Origin: Oreocharis arfaki
Taxonomy: Eukaryota > Chordata > Aves > Passeriformes > Paramythiidae
NCBI GenBank assembly: GCA_013398015.1
Contig: VZRR01012731.1
Location: forward strand, 157,641-221,640
Direction of reading: 5' to 3'
DNA length: 64,000 bases
Shown piece by piece: positions 51,164 to 62,215 of the stretch. Under the pieces are notes generated by a model, which was not told where the DNA came from, ran no database searches, and saw nothing but the letters and a program-made list of their open reading frames with translations. The stretch's first letter is position 1, and every line of letters begins with the position of its first letter. The translations under genes and the position numbers were made by a program.

Positions 51164-51362
51164 ATCAAAAATAAAGCTGGCTCACCCTCAAGGTTTTGGG
51201 AACTCATTTAGCAGCCTGTAGATGTGTTATGTAAAAAAAAAAGATCACTTTTTGTGTCAGTAGCTGAATTTTAAAAGGGAAAAAAAAAACCCAAACACAA
51301 CACAAGGTTTCCAGTGGATGTGAAACAAAGTTTTCAGCAAACCAGACCTCATTCATTTCAGG
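51164..51362 (+). repeat. First copy of a 199-bp exact direct duplication abutting a single N
   Basis: The 199 bases starting ATCAAAAATAAAGCTGG and ending CATTTCAGG recur without visible change at 51364-51562, directly after the single N at 51363. This pattern is typical of an unmerged contig overlap. It lies about 320 bases upstream of the GJA5 coding exon. Confidence 0.92.
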
Positions 51363-51363
51363 N
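51363..51363. other. Single-N assembly junction
   Basis: One undetermined base joins the two identical 199-bp copies. Removing one copy and the N would shorten the interval upstream of GJA5 by 200 bases. Confidence 0.95.
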
Positions 51364-51562
51364 ATCAAAAATAAAGCTGGCTCACCCTCAAGGTTTTGGG
51401 AACTCATTTAGCAGCCTGTAGATGTGTTATGTAAAAAAAAAAGATCACTTTTTGTGTCAGTAGCTGAATTTTAAAAGGGAAAAAAAAAACCCAAACACAA
51501 CACAAGGTTTCCAGTGGATGTGAAACAAAGTTTTCAGCAAACCAGACCTCATTCATTTCAGG
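51364..51562 (+). repeat. Second copy of the 199-bp N-flanking duplication
   Basis: Identical by eye to 51164-51362, including the ten-base A-run and the TTTTTGTGTCAGTAGC stretch. Unique sequence resumes at 51563 (TCAAATGAAAACC). The copy itself contains no exon. Confidence 0.92.
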
Positions 51563-51660
51563 TCAAATGAAAACCTTTCCTCTGACACAAAACAAAATAA
51601 AACATTTCACTCCATCCATTACCAGCTGGTAATGCTGGGCACTTCCTAAGAGGATGTAGA

Positions 51661-51734
51661 ACCACTCTCTGCTTTCTCCCAACAGAGGCTTGCATCCAGC
51701 TCTCAAGACTTCTCATCCCTCCTGGTGAGCCGAA
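51661..51734 (+). other. GJA5: Splice acceptor and 5' UTR of the GJA5 coding exon
   Basis: A pyrimidine-rich run (CTCTCTGCTTTCTCCC) ends in AACAG, with the AG at 51684-51685. The exon then contributes 49 untranslated bases (51686-51734) before the ATG. The context CGAAATGG has A at -3 and G at +4, a good Kozak match. This mirrors the acceptor placed just before the GJA8 start on the other strand. Confidence 0.8.
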
Positions 51735-52847
51735 ATGGGGGAGTGGAGTTTCCTGGGAGACTTCCTCGAGAAGGTCCACAAACACTCCACAGTGGTGGGG
51801 AAAGTCTGGCTGACCGTGCTCTTCATCTTCCGCATGCTGGTGCTGGGAACAGCCGCGGAGTCCTCCTGGGGGGACGAGCAGTCTGACTTCATGTGTGACA
51901 CCCAGCAGCCCGGCTGCGAGAACGTCTGCTACGACAAGGCCTTCCCCATCTCCCACGTCCGCTTTTGGGTCCTCCAGATCATCTTTGTCTCCACGCCGTC
52001 CCTGGTGTACATGGGCCACGCGATGCACACGGTGCGCATGGAGGAGAAGAGGAAGATGAAGGAGGCAGAATTAGAGGCCCGAGAGAAGAAAGACGGTGGT
52101 GACACATACTACCAGCAGAAGTGCTCCGTGGCAGAGAAGGAGGCTAAGCTGTCTGGCTGGGATGAAGCAGGAGGTCAAATCATCCTGAGGGGCAGCCTGC
52201 TGAACACCTACGTCTACAGCATTTTGATTCGAACTGCCATGGAAGTGGCCTTCATCGTGGGGCAGTACGTCCTGTACGGCATCTTCCTGGAGACCCTGTA
52301 CATCTGCCAGCGGGCACCGTGCCCCCACCCCGTCAACTGCTACGTGTCCCGCCCCACGGAGAAGAACGTCTTCATCGTCTTCATGCTGGCCGTGGCAGTG
52401 CTCTCCCTCTTCCTCAGCCTGGCCGAGTTGTACCACTTGGGCTGGAAGAAAGCCAAAGAGAGGTGCTCCCGCTCCTACAAATCCAGCCCCAGCACGGCCC
52501 CCGGCAGGCTGGAGTCTGCCCCACAGGCAGAGAGGGCACAGATGTACACCCCGCCGCCGGATTTTAACCAGTGCTTGTCGAGTCCCAACGGGAAGTTCAT
52601 CAGCCCCTTCAGCAACAAGATGGCCTCCCAGCAGAACACTGCCAACTTCGCCACCGAGAGGGTCCACGGCCAGGAGGATGCTGCTGGGGAAGGGCCCTAC
52701 GTTAAGCCCAGCTACGTGGAGAGTCCGGAGGTGGCCAGCGAGTGTGCGGCACCTGCCTTCCCCGAGAACTACTTCAACGAGAAACGCCGGTTGAGCAAGG
52801 CCAGCCGTGCCAGCAGCAAGGCAAGGTCGGATGATCTGTCTGTGTGA
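51735..52847 (+). CDS. GJA5: Connexin 40 / Cx42-type gap junction protein (gap junction alpha-5), complete
   Basis: A 370-residue intronless frame. It starts MGEWSFLGDFLEKVHKHST, has four membrane segments (about 24-42, 76-96, 157-185 and 206-231), and ends SSKARSDDLSV, the GJA5 tail. Extracellular loop 1 carries C54, C61 and C65 (CX6CX3C) and loop 2 carries C191, C196 and C202 (CX4CX5C); these form the disulfides needed for docking. The loop-2 region CPHPVNCYVSRPTEKNVFIVF is typical of GJA5. The cytoplasmic tail (232-370) keeps the TPPPDFNQC and FSNKMASQQNT blocks. The length is close to the mammalian protein of 358 residues. Known role: low-resistance coupling of atrial muscle, Purkinje-type fibres and arterial endothelium. 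The cytoplasmic loop holds an extra cysteine (C130). The coding exon is markedly GC-richer than its flanks. The start is fixed by the conserved amino terminus and the acceptor just upstream. Confidence 0.98.
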   Translation: MGEWSFLGDFLEKVHKHSTVVGKVWLTVLFIFRMLVLGTAAESSWGDEQSDFMCDTQQPGCENVCYDKAFPISHVRFWVLQIIFVSTPSLVYMGHAMHTVRMEEKRKMKEAELEAREKKDGGDTYYQQKCSVAEKEAKLSGWDEAGGQIILRGSLLNTYVYSILIRTAMEVAFIVGQYVLYGIFLETLYICQRAPCPHPVNCYVSRPTEKNVFIVFMLAVAVLSLFLSLAELYHLGWKKAKERCSRSYKSSPSTAPGRLESAPQAERAQMYTPPPDFNQCLSSPNGKFISPFSNKMASQQNTANFATERVHGQEDAAGEGPYVKPSYVESPEVASECAAPAFPENYFNEKRRLSKASRASSKARSDDLSV

Positions 52848-54555
52848 CCTGTCTCCAGCAGGGATGAGGAGAAGGAGCTGCCCCAGCGCCCAGTAAAACT
52901 TCCGCAAAGTGGACTCCAAACTCTTGCCCCTAACCTCTCTGTTTGAATATCCTCTCTCGATCCTTTCCAGCGAACATCATTGTCATACTGCAGACAGCAC
53001 CTCTCACAGCTCAAGGTGGGGCAGCCACAGGCACTGAAGAGAGACACCAATCTCGGGATACGAAGCCCTCAGCTGTATTTTCATGGGACCCAGAGGGATC
53101 AGAGACTCCTCACCCTTAGCCTGGTAGAGCACAGGCCAGCAGACTCCTGAGGCTGCCCAGTGGGTGTCCACTGCGTCACTGTATTCAACAGAGCGACTGG
53201 ACCTCTACATCTCCTGTGGTCTTTATTCAACATCTGCAACATCAGCTTGGCAATTACACTGAACTGAAGCGTTTCTCACCTGCAGGGAGCAGAAACACAC
53301 CAGTAGGCTTTCCGGAAGAAAGATTTTCTCATCTGCTTCATTTTGGCTCTTTCTGACCCTCCCTTTCTCTACCCGAGACCAGGTATTTTATACCAGTTTA
53401 CCTACACAAGAAATCCTACTTGAATTTTTTGACACTGTGTCTATAACAACTCTTCCCCATAAATAAGGACATCCATGGTCCCCAGTGCACGGCTGCCTCA
53501 TGTCTAACATTGGAATCCCTTCCTCATTCCTAAGTCAGCACAGCGGACTGGCCCCAGGGAAATCACTTAGATGACCAGTTAATGAAGACAGGGAATTTTC
53601 CCAAGATACTTATGTCATCAATCCTAAGCAAGACATCCATTAACAGAAACAGAGACTCTCCTGTGAGAACAGATATCTTACGAGTATCATGTGGAAACAA
53701 AGTGGTTTTCCCCTTTTTGAAACTCATCTTTCAAGAAACCTGAATGCTGCTGAAAGGGTGCTGCCAGCTGCCCACTTGAGAGAAAAGCATCCTCTGTTTA
53801 TCTGCAGAAGAGGTACGGCCTGTGTCTTCTCACCAACCTACCGAAACACTTCAGCATCTTTTGCAAGCAGAAAGAGTCCTCCTCAGGTCCTGCACATCAT
53901 TCAGCTCCTGTCTGCTCTCCTAGGATTGCCAGCCAGCACAGGTCAACTTATTTGTCCCCACAGCAAGTCCCTGCTCTACCACCAGGCCATCCCCTCCACT
54001 CCATCCCCAGCACACATGGCATCAGAAACCACCCATGGACCGGGTCTCTCCACTGCTGTAGCCTCTCAGAGCAACCACTGGGGCCCAAGGGTGCACCGTG
54101 AGTCTGGTGGGTGAGGTGTGCAGGCAGCTCCCATTCAAGACACATTTCCTCAGCACAGAGCTGACATCCCTCTGTTAAAGATCTGTTAAACAGAGCCAAG
54201 CTGCTCCCTGCTGTTTACCCTGAGCTGCCCTTTCAGACACAGGCCACAGCTTCCCAACGCTGGACTGCACAAGCAAATGGCCTGGGACCAGCTGATGAGG
54301 GGACTGAGCCATTCCCTCTCTTAGGGCCACTGAAAGTGAATCCCTGCTCCTGATACACAGTTAGCTTTGGTACAGCTCCCTGTACATATAGAAACACATT
54401 CACACTCAGACGGGGGAAACCATGTTTTTGTTTGTAAGTTTTTATATATTTGTATTTTTTAATCCTGAAAAAAGATCTGTGTGTTTTCCTTAACATGAGA
54501 TTTTCAGTCAGTCGTGTCTAGGTTTCTCCTAATAAAGTTCTAACTCCATCTCTCC
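52848..54555 (+). other. GJA5: GJA5 3' untranslated region (inferred extent)
   Basis: After the TGA stop at 52845-52847 there is no further coding signal up to a canonical AATAAA at 54531-54536. The last 130 bases are U-rich in RNA terms (TTTTTATATATTTG near 54438), as is common before cleavage sites, and a GT-rich downstream element (TTGTGGATGTTT, about 54556-54567) follows. This gives a 3' UTR of about 1.7 kb. Earlier alternative signals were not obvious. ORFs inside it (53689-54114 and minus-strand ones) look like chance. Confidence 0.7.
54531..54536 (+). terminator. GJA5: Polyadenylation signal AATAAA for GJA5
   Basis: A canonical hexamer lies 1.7 kb after the stop codon, followed at about 20-35 bases by a T/G-rich stretch. 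It is the first convincing signal and downstream-element pair after the coding region. Confidence 0.7.
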
Positions 54556-54567
54556 TTGTGGATGTTT

Positions 54568-57500
54568 CTCCACTCACAGGGCTGAGAATGAGCTGCTAGC
54601 AGGGATCAGGCTGCCCGCCAGCCTCTGCTGCTCAGAGATCACAAAAATTCCCATAGCCCAAAGTGGCAGGATGAGGGGAGGGTTTGGCCAGGGGGATAAA
54701 TAATAAACAAGGGAAATGATTGATTGACTGGCTAACAGAACCCCCAACCCCCCAGCTCCCCTGCCTGCCTCTGCATTACCAAGGAAGGAGGAGCTGGTCA
54801 GAGAGCAGAGCTTCCATCCTCTCGCAAACGCTTGCTCCCTGCATCTCCTTGCATATCCTGGCACACCTCTGTACCCAGACAGGTCCCCTGGGATATGAGG
54901 ACAACTCAGCAGGAAAAGGGAAGCAAAACCTGTCCCCCAAGCATCTGATTGCTTGTCCGTGCAGTAACAGGGCCCTGAAGCCTTTTTAAGAGACAAGGCC
55001 TTGAGAGAATCCACCACTAACCATTTCTGCAGCATTCCTGTGGGTACTCAAATCTCTTAAGATGTATTTGCCCAGCCCAAAGAACTTCCATTTCTTCTCC
55101 CAGCTATGTCTTTCCTCTGAAATTTATCCTTTGCTCTCCCACTTTCCAACTTCCACAGGCTCCCTCCTTCTGGCCTTGGATCCCCCCGTCCACCCAAAGG
55201 AAGTGCCCTTCCTCCCTTTCTCCACACAATCTCCCATCCCATGGGATTCTGCAGGTTGGGAAGCTGGAACCAGCAAAGTACTGGATCCCCGCAAGGAGCC
55301 TGAGAGGGGGCATAAAGAATGAATCCAGAATTCAACGAGGACACTGGGACAAGGACCTTTAACTGCATTAGAAACTACAGGGACCCTTTCAGATTAAGGA
55401 GCCTTGGTTTGGGGGTTTTCAGCCCAGGAGTGAGGATGCCACTTGAGCACCCACCGCCCCACAACGCAGCAGGAAGGCAGGACTGGTCCTGCAGGGTTTT
55501 TAACTGGCATGAGCACAGCCCTGAGCATGCCTGTCCCTTAGGGTGCCATCTTGCTGCGGGAGACAGGCAATGGGGAAGTCGGGAGCACTCCCCATGGAAC
55601 ACCTGGTTATTGAGTGACATTAATGTTTAGTAAAGCCACTCAAGCACGAACACAGACCTTGTTTTAAGAACTATTCTCAGTTTAAAACAAGCAATAGACC
55701 AAACTTTAGGAACTCTGAGCTACAGTCTCTGCTGGAGGGCAAGGTAGAGCTGAAAAAAGAGGATGAGGATCTCCTCTGTGCTGTCTCAGACTTCTGTGAT
55801 CCAACCACATTCCCAGGTGGAGTTCTGGTGATCTTTGAGACCAGAGGTGTACAACCATCCCAGCTCTCTCTCATCCTAGAGATTGCATGTATCAAAGCAC
55901 ATAATCTCCCTCTGCCACTCATTTCTTAATGCCTCCATGGTTCTGTCTTCTAGGTATAACAAGTGGGGGACATTTGATGGATGGATGGATGCCTCCACTA
56001 GCTGACTGACAATAACTTGTGATTCTTGGAACCCACTGTCAGGGCTGGCCAGGCTGCCACACCATGATAGGAGCACATTTACTTCAGGCTGGCCCGTCCT
56101 TTCAGACAGATTTAGTATATATTGCTTTGTACCAGGTAGATGGGTAGACAATCTTACAGCAATGGCCTGGATCAACACCACATATTAAATTCAGTCCTTG
56201 GATAGGCACTCAATCTTTAAATGGCAGCTTTACAAAAACAATGCTCTGAGAGGGAAAAAAGAGAAAACATGAGAGCTTTTCATTCTGCTCTTGCCCCTCT
56301 TTTCTCCAATTCTACCTGCTGGGACTGCTCAGATCTCTGAATTCTCCAGCAACAGCTGGAACCAACATTTGACAGAAACACCATCCCCAGTGATCTCCTT
56401 GGTCAGCACACCTCAAATCATTTCCTCCCCTAGCTGGTGTCTGAAGGAGCCAGAAGTCAGTTCTGATCTACAGCCTTGTGCTGATCAGCTGGTGAGCCTG
56501 AGACAGGAGGACAGAGAAACGTGTTTCAACAAGCCTTTAAATCAGAAACACTTGATCCTATAAAAGGAAAACCTATATTTAAAAATACACAGAATGCCAA
56601 AACTAATAAAGTATTGAACTGAGACAAGGCCATGCCCCTGAGTTCCTCTCCACGAACAGCACAGTGGGACAGCTGAGCAGGCTAAGAGAAATTTGAGGGA
56701 GAAATTGAGAGAGAGATTCAAAACTAATGATTGATCTAGAGGACATGGGTCAAGCAAGTCGGTTCCTCTTCCAGAATACATGGGCAAGACAGTACTCAAG
56801 CAAATTCTATGCTGATAATATTTCAGAGTGTTAGAAAGGAAGAGGTAAGAAGATGACAGACTACACAATCTCCCTTCAAACACTTTTCCATGAAACATCA
56901 CTGAGGCCAAGGAATTAGGAAGACCCAAACCCCAAGTAACAAAAGCACTGCGTGTTCATAGGAACGAGACCACGCTTGACTGGACTGCAAATGGCCAAAG
57001 TACAAAGAAGGCAGAAATTCAGAACTCAAAAAGTCAGCGTAGCATAGCAGAGAGCCTGACACACAGCCAAGGCAAGCACTGCAGAGCAGCTTCCCTGCTG
57101 GCATTGCTGCCTCCTGGGAAACCTGGGATTAACGCAGGCACACGGGGAACTGCTGGTCCCAGGGGAGCTCCCTCGGGAGGCTCAGGCAACCACGAAGTGA
57201 GGCCAGGAGGATGCCCAGGCTCTAAGTGCCCCTGAGGGAATCCAGCACCTCGTCCCAGCAGGCGTGACAGGAGGGGATCCTCTGCAGACTGAATGGCAGG
57301 TTCTGCACACATTTGTGAATAAAGAACATCTCAGTGATTCAGGTTAGCGGTGGCACCAGAGGTATGGATAGACTGAGAATGAGGACGGAGAGTGGCAGCT
57401 CTATAAGATACACTTTGTAGGGGGGAAAACTGTGACTTTGAAGTGCAAAATTAATAGCTTTGCTTTTGCCTGAAGTGTTCGTTGCTTATATGGTCTAGAT

Positions 57501-58284
57501 GATTAAAGATCTTTCCGGGGAGCTCGGGAATTGTAATACCATACATATATAACTTTGTCATGAAAATCTGATGACAGAAAAAGAAAGAGTATCAAATGAG
57601 CTTGTAAGACTCACTGTAGCCAAATAATGCAGAAATGCTTCATTTTTCCTCCAGTGAACATTGTTTCACATTTTTAAAAATGAATTTGCTGAGGCCACGT
57701 TCACATACCACCACTGGTTTCCCACAGACATTTGAGCAATTGAGTTTGACGGGCAACAGAGTTCTCAGAAAGTAAATGTCAGTCAAGGAAACCAAAATTT
57801 AAATTCATATGGGCCAATATCCACCCCAGAGGCAGCTCTGTGTTCCTCCAGCCCTCGGGAAGCACGAACAGGATTGTGTAACCAGCCCAGTGCTGTGCAG
57901 CCAATCACAAACCAAACAAGGCACCTCCACTGGAGACTTCATGCAACAAATACTCACCAAGACATTTTAAGGACAGTTAAATGCATTTAGTTTAGTAATA
58001 AAAAGCACCTAAGAGAACCACGATGTACTGCCTGGTGGAAATGGTGGTTACTTCAAATGTACTTTTAGGTCCCTTCCCTGTCATTGGAATCCTTGATGCT
58101 CATGCAGGAATCCCACAGAAGGCTTGATGTGGACAAGGGGTGCAGAGGACCCTGACTTCTTGGCTGCTCATGAAGCTCCCCTGGGAAGGTTCAGCAGCTT
58201 CTCCAAATGAACACTTTTTACCCTTTTGTGCACCTGAACAGAGGGTTTGGTCCTTCCCTTTCCAGCCCTTACACTTCCCAAGCA
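54568..58284. other. Sequence downstream of GJA5, no gene recognised
   Basis: ORFs of up to 153 codons occur on both strands (for example 54574-55035, minus) with no domain. In mammals ACP6 follows GJA5, but no acid phosphatase motif such as RHG-R-P and no CpG-island first exon was seen here. A short (ATGG)n run sits at 55976-55990. Confidence 0.4.
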
Positions 58285-58735
58285 CAAGGTGTCCAAAGGA
58301 GAGCCACGAGGGTGGTGAAGGGTCTGGAGGGTAAACCTCCTGAGGAGCAGCTGGGGTTGCTGGGTTTGTTCAGCCTGGAGGAGACTGAGGGGAGACCTCA
58401 CTGCAGTTACAGCTTCCTCATGAGTGGAAGAGGAGGGGCAGACACTGATCTCTTCACTCTCGTGAGAGTGTCAGGACTCGAGGAAACAGCAGGAAGATGA
58501 GTCAGGGGAGGTCTAGGTTGGCTATCAGGAAAATGTTTTTCACCCAGAGAGGAGCTGGGCACTGAACAGGCTCCCCAGGGACATGGTCACAGCACCAGAA
58601 GTGACCATGAAGTGTTTGGACAATGCTCTCAGGCACCTGGTGTGACTCTTTGGGTGTCCTGCACAGGGCCAGGAGTTGGATTTGATGATCCTGATGGGTC
58701 CCTTCCAACTCAGCATATTCTATGATACTATGAAT
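58285..58735 (+). mobile_element. CR1 LINE 3' end, about 450 bp
   Basis: The sequence contains the CR1 landmarks in order: GTCCAAAGGAGAGCCACGAGG (58289-58309), GGTTTGTTCAGCCTGGAGGA, GGGGAGACCTCACTGCAG, TTGGCTATCAGGAAAATG, then GGCCAGGAGTTGGATTTGAT, GATGGGTCCCTTCCAACTC and the terminal ATTCTATGATACTATGAA. That ending is the typical avian CR1 3' terminus of short ATTCTATGA repeats. It is 5'-truncated, as most CR1 copies are, and keeps no coding frame. It is clearly less diverged than the other LINE copies in the window. Confidence 0.93.
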
Positions 58736-61700
58736 ACACTACAGCCCCAGCACAAAGCCCACTCCCCTGTCCTCTAACATGCCAAGCTTCACAGCCAGCC
58801 TATTAACACAAACCCACTGGTCTCTGCATGAATAAAAGCAATCATTCCACGTGTGTTGGAAAAAAGTATTCCCCCAGAGCAAGTCAGAAAGCAAAACACA
58901 GAAAAGCTGCAATATTTACATATTCCTTTAAAATTATTCCCCAACTGAGGCCTGTAGGACTGCTACATTAAGCCACTCTCCTCCCTCGAGGTGGCTACAT
59001 TTTATTAGAAGATTAGGCATTTTTTTTTCTCTTTTCATTTCTGTATTACAAATTCTGTTTGGCTGGCGCATGACAGGCAAGAAAAACAACCCCACTGCAG
59101 CATTTTCAGGAGCAAGACCAAGTCTGCTGCAGACCTATGCTATTTTTTGAGAGGACATCTCCACCTCTTGGGGCTGGATCAAAGCGGGGAGCTGCTCAGG
59201 GATTACTCAGAGCTGGGTTTGTGACTCACTGTTCATATGCAGGAGCTCCTCTTTATGATAAAGCTGTTTTAGACAGGAAGGGGTAAAGCAGATGGGGCCA
59301 AGCTAGGGGCCAAAATGAACTGCTAGGGACTCACGAGAGAGTTAAATTTCATGCTTGCATTGGACATGAACCTAATCCTAAGAAGGCATGTCAGTGATGG
59401 TCAGCCATATGACAATATAAAGAATGCAAAAGACACACAGAAAGATTTTCCTAGAAACTGGATATGGGTGTGTGGCCATGACATTTTTATCAGCAGTCCC
59501 TGCAAAACCCAACACTCTCATATTCAGCTGCAAGCAGGGTTTCACTAGAAGTCATGTTAACCACCAGCTCCTACCCTTAAAAGGAATCAGATTAGCAGCA
59601 AGAGGCAAGCCTGAGGTCAGAAACTTGCTGCTATTTGTTTGGGTTTTGGAGTAAATGCCGTGCCAGCTCTTCGGCCTGGGAACAAAGTTTGAGGTTGAAA
59701 AGAGCTTCTGACAGAACCAGCTTGATGGGTGCCAGGCTACAGGCAAGACTTTTCAGAAACAAGTGTCCAAAATTAGCCACTGCAAAATCACATAGTCCAG
59801 TGAAACCATGTTTTCTTTCCCACCTTGCTTTTCTTCCACTTCAGCCCAGATTCAAGAAAGCGCTTAGGTACACACACAGAGCAGAAATTACCATCATCTT
59901 TGCTGCATATTCACAGAAATATGCACTTTTTTCCAATTTGTATTAATTTATCCTGTTCAATTCATTTTTTTCAACCCTTGCAGATCACAAGAACTCTTTT
60001 CTCACCTGTTCTTTTAATCTGAAATTAAGTTTTGGATTACTTGTTTCCCTCTGTGGCCTTGTATTTTCTTAGGATATAGTTACACTTTGCTCTCCCTATT
60101 TCTAGCTTCACCAGATTCATCTCTGACATTTCCAGAAAGATGCCAAATTTGAGGACTTTCTGAAAAGTCCATGAAAGCACCCAGTCCTTAAATCAACAAT
60201 AAAGACATTCATTAAACGAAAGAGAACTCGGAATAATTCTCACTGATTCCTGATGGATATCTCTGACCACTCAAGCACATCACAGTGAGGTACCTGAGAG
60301 CTCCAGATCATCCAAGGAAAAAACCTGAGATACTTTATCCCTTTTCCTGCCCTAGTGCGCACCTGGCACACTCCAAAGCGCTCCTCCCACACCCCAAATC
60401 GGGGCTGCCATCACACCAGCTGCATTTCTAAGCAAGCAGCGAGGCTGCAGAGCACATCCACCTCACAGCATCACACATCCACAGCATCTCAGACGCACAA
60501 ACACAGACACAGACAGGCCTGGCTGCTCTGTACTTCCATGCAGTGTCATCTCCCCTGCCACCCCCAGCATCTCTGCACCACAGACTGGCCTGCAGTGGGA
60601 GTCTGCAGCTTGCTCCGTTTCACTTCCCGAGACAAAGGTGAGAAGGATTTTAATCCTGATATGTGAGTTCTTGCAAAAGGAACAACATTTCTGACAGCTG
60701 ACTGCTCTTCTAACAGAAGCACTCTTACAGTGAGAACTATTATTTTAATTAACAATTGGAAAGCACAATCTAGGGATGAGGTAATCTCTAATTACTGTGA
60801 TGGGATTTAAAAAGGTGTGCACTGGTACCAATAGAAGTCACTGACCCCATTGGAAATTATTGGGTAAGGTCCTCTCCCCTACACTAAGCAAACAGTCAGA
60901 CCAGTCACTCCAGCATTAAAACCTACAAATCTGTGAAAAATTCACTGTGGTTGATACACTGCAGCTCATAATGACTATTTTTTGTCCACAGTGCTGCTGT
61001 TTGTTTCAAACCATTTAGCAATATTCATTAGCTCCCCTACTTCAAATTAGGGTAATTGAGAGTAAGAGAACATGCAATAAAGATTTTTACTAAGGGAGAC
61101 GTGCCCCATTCCCTTCCCTGACTCAGGTGTTGACTCTGTTGACTTGCAGTCAGGCTTTACCAGGACTCTTACTTCAAAAACACCAAATGCATAATGAAAA
61201 ATGCATTGTGCTGCCTCTTTCTGAAAATCTCACCATCAGTGGAAATTTTACATCATATGTTTCTCCTCCCATCTCTTCTATTTATTTACAAGGGAAGGAT
61301 ATTAAACACCAATACCAAGACTGTTGTGCCCCTGACCCTTTTTCATGGCTGAAACCACAGACCTTGAAGCCCTAGAAAAATTCGTGTGTGTCAACAATCC
61401 TTAAAATTAATACTAAAACACAGTCTTACGACAAAAACTATGTCAGCCATACTATTGTCTGGGATACTTCAAATTCTTCCTCTCCAGGAATCTCAGTCAC
61501 CCACATTAAATGACTCCCAATTGAGACATGAGAACTGGCAGCAGCGTAAATACCCACGAAGCACTGGCTGGTACAGCTGACAGCCAGACGGGATCAGAAC
61601 AGCAGCAAAAGATAACACTGAGCCTGGACAAGCAGCTCAGGCACCAGCCTGGAAATTTGGAGAGTGCCCTCAGGTTCCTACTCCAAGAAGTTTTATGTCT

Positions 61701-62117
61701 GGCAACAGGCAAGTCATCTTTGGCTTTGCCTGCCTGAAATGCCCATCTGAAAAAATACAGCGGCCCCTGCCTCCCACTAAGGAGGTGCTGAGAGCCTACA
61801 GGAATGCCGTGACCTGAGATAGGCAATGGATGTGCAGGGGAACCAGAATAAAAAACCTTTGTGTCTTCAGAAAAAATCAGTTGCAGAGGAAGACAAATCA
61901 GGATAAAAGGGTTTAAACTCTGTGTCTTGAGCAACACTGTGTGTGTGCCCAGGCAACATGCACAAAAGCAACCCAACTATTTCCATTTTGTAATAGCAGT
62001 GTTTTCATAACCATAAGGGTCTGGACCTGTCAGAAAAGACATGAAGGAAAGGTCGTATCTGTCATTCAAACAGCTGCTAATACAGTTTGAAAAACAGCTG
62101 AGCTCTTGCATATACAA
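58736..62117. other. Downstream intergenic sequence, no gene recognised
   Basis: Single-copy sequence with chance ORFs (longest 156 codons at 61506-61976, minus). A CA-rich, histidine/threonine-coding stretch at 60380-60510 is low complexity. No exon chain is visible. Confidence 0.4.
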
Positions 62118-62215
62118 AGCCTTCTGCATGTACTTTTGCTACCTCACAGCCTTCCAGGAGAGACAGGGAATAAGTGTTATTCCCATCTGCCAAAAAGATA
62201 ATCTGAGTTTGAACG
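62118..62215 (-). mobile_element. MIR-like SINE fragment, minus orientation
   Basis: GCTACCTCACAGCCTTCCAG, then GAGACAGGGAATAAGTGTTA and TTCCCATCTGCCAAAAAGAT, ending in AATCTGAG, follow the reverse-complement MIR order (CCTCACAACAACCCTGTGAGG, TATTATCCCCATTTTACAGATG, AACTGAGG). It is moderately convincing. Confidence 0.6.

Noticed and set aside
51204..51407. Minus-strand ORF crossing the N at 51363
   Set aside because: Same reason: it spans an assembly junction.
51558..52028. 156-codon minus-strand ORF overlapping the GJA5 start
   Set aside because: It runs antisense through the conserved connexin N-terminal region and has no independent support.
52319..52567. 82-codon plus-strand ORF inside GJA5 in another frame
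   Set aside because: Off-frame shadow of the connexin tail coding sequence.
52071..52919. 282-codon minus-strand ORF opposite GJA5
   Set aside because: It is the antisense shadow of a GC-rich coding exon. Its composition is low-complexity (Gly, Ala, Val, Leu) and it has no domain.
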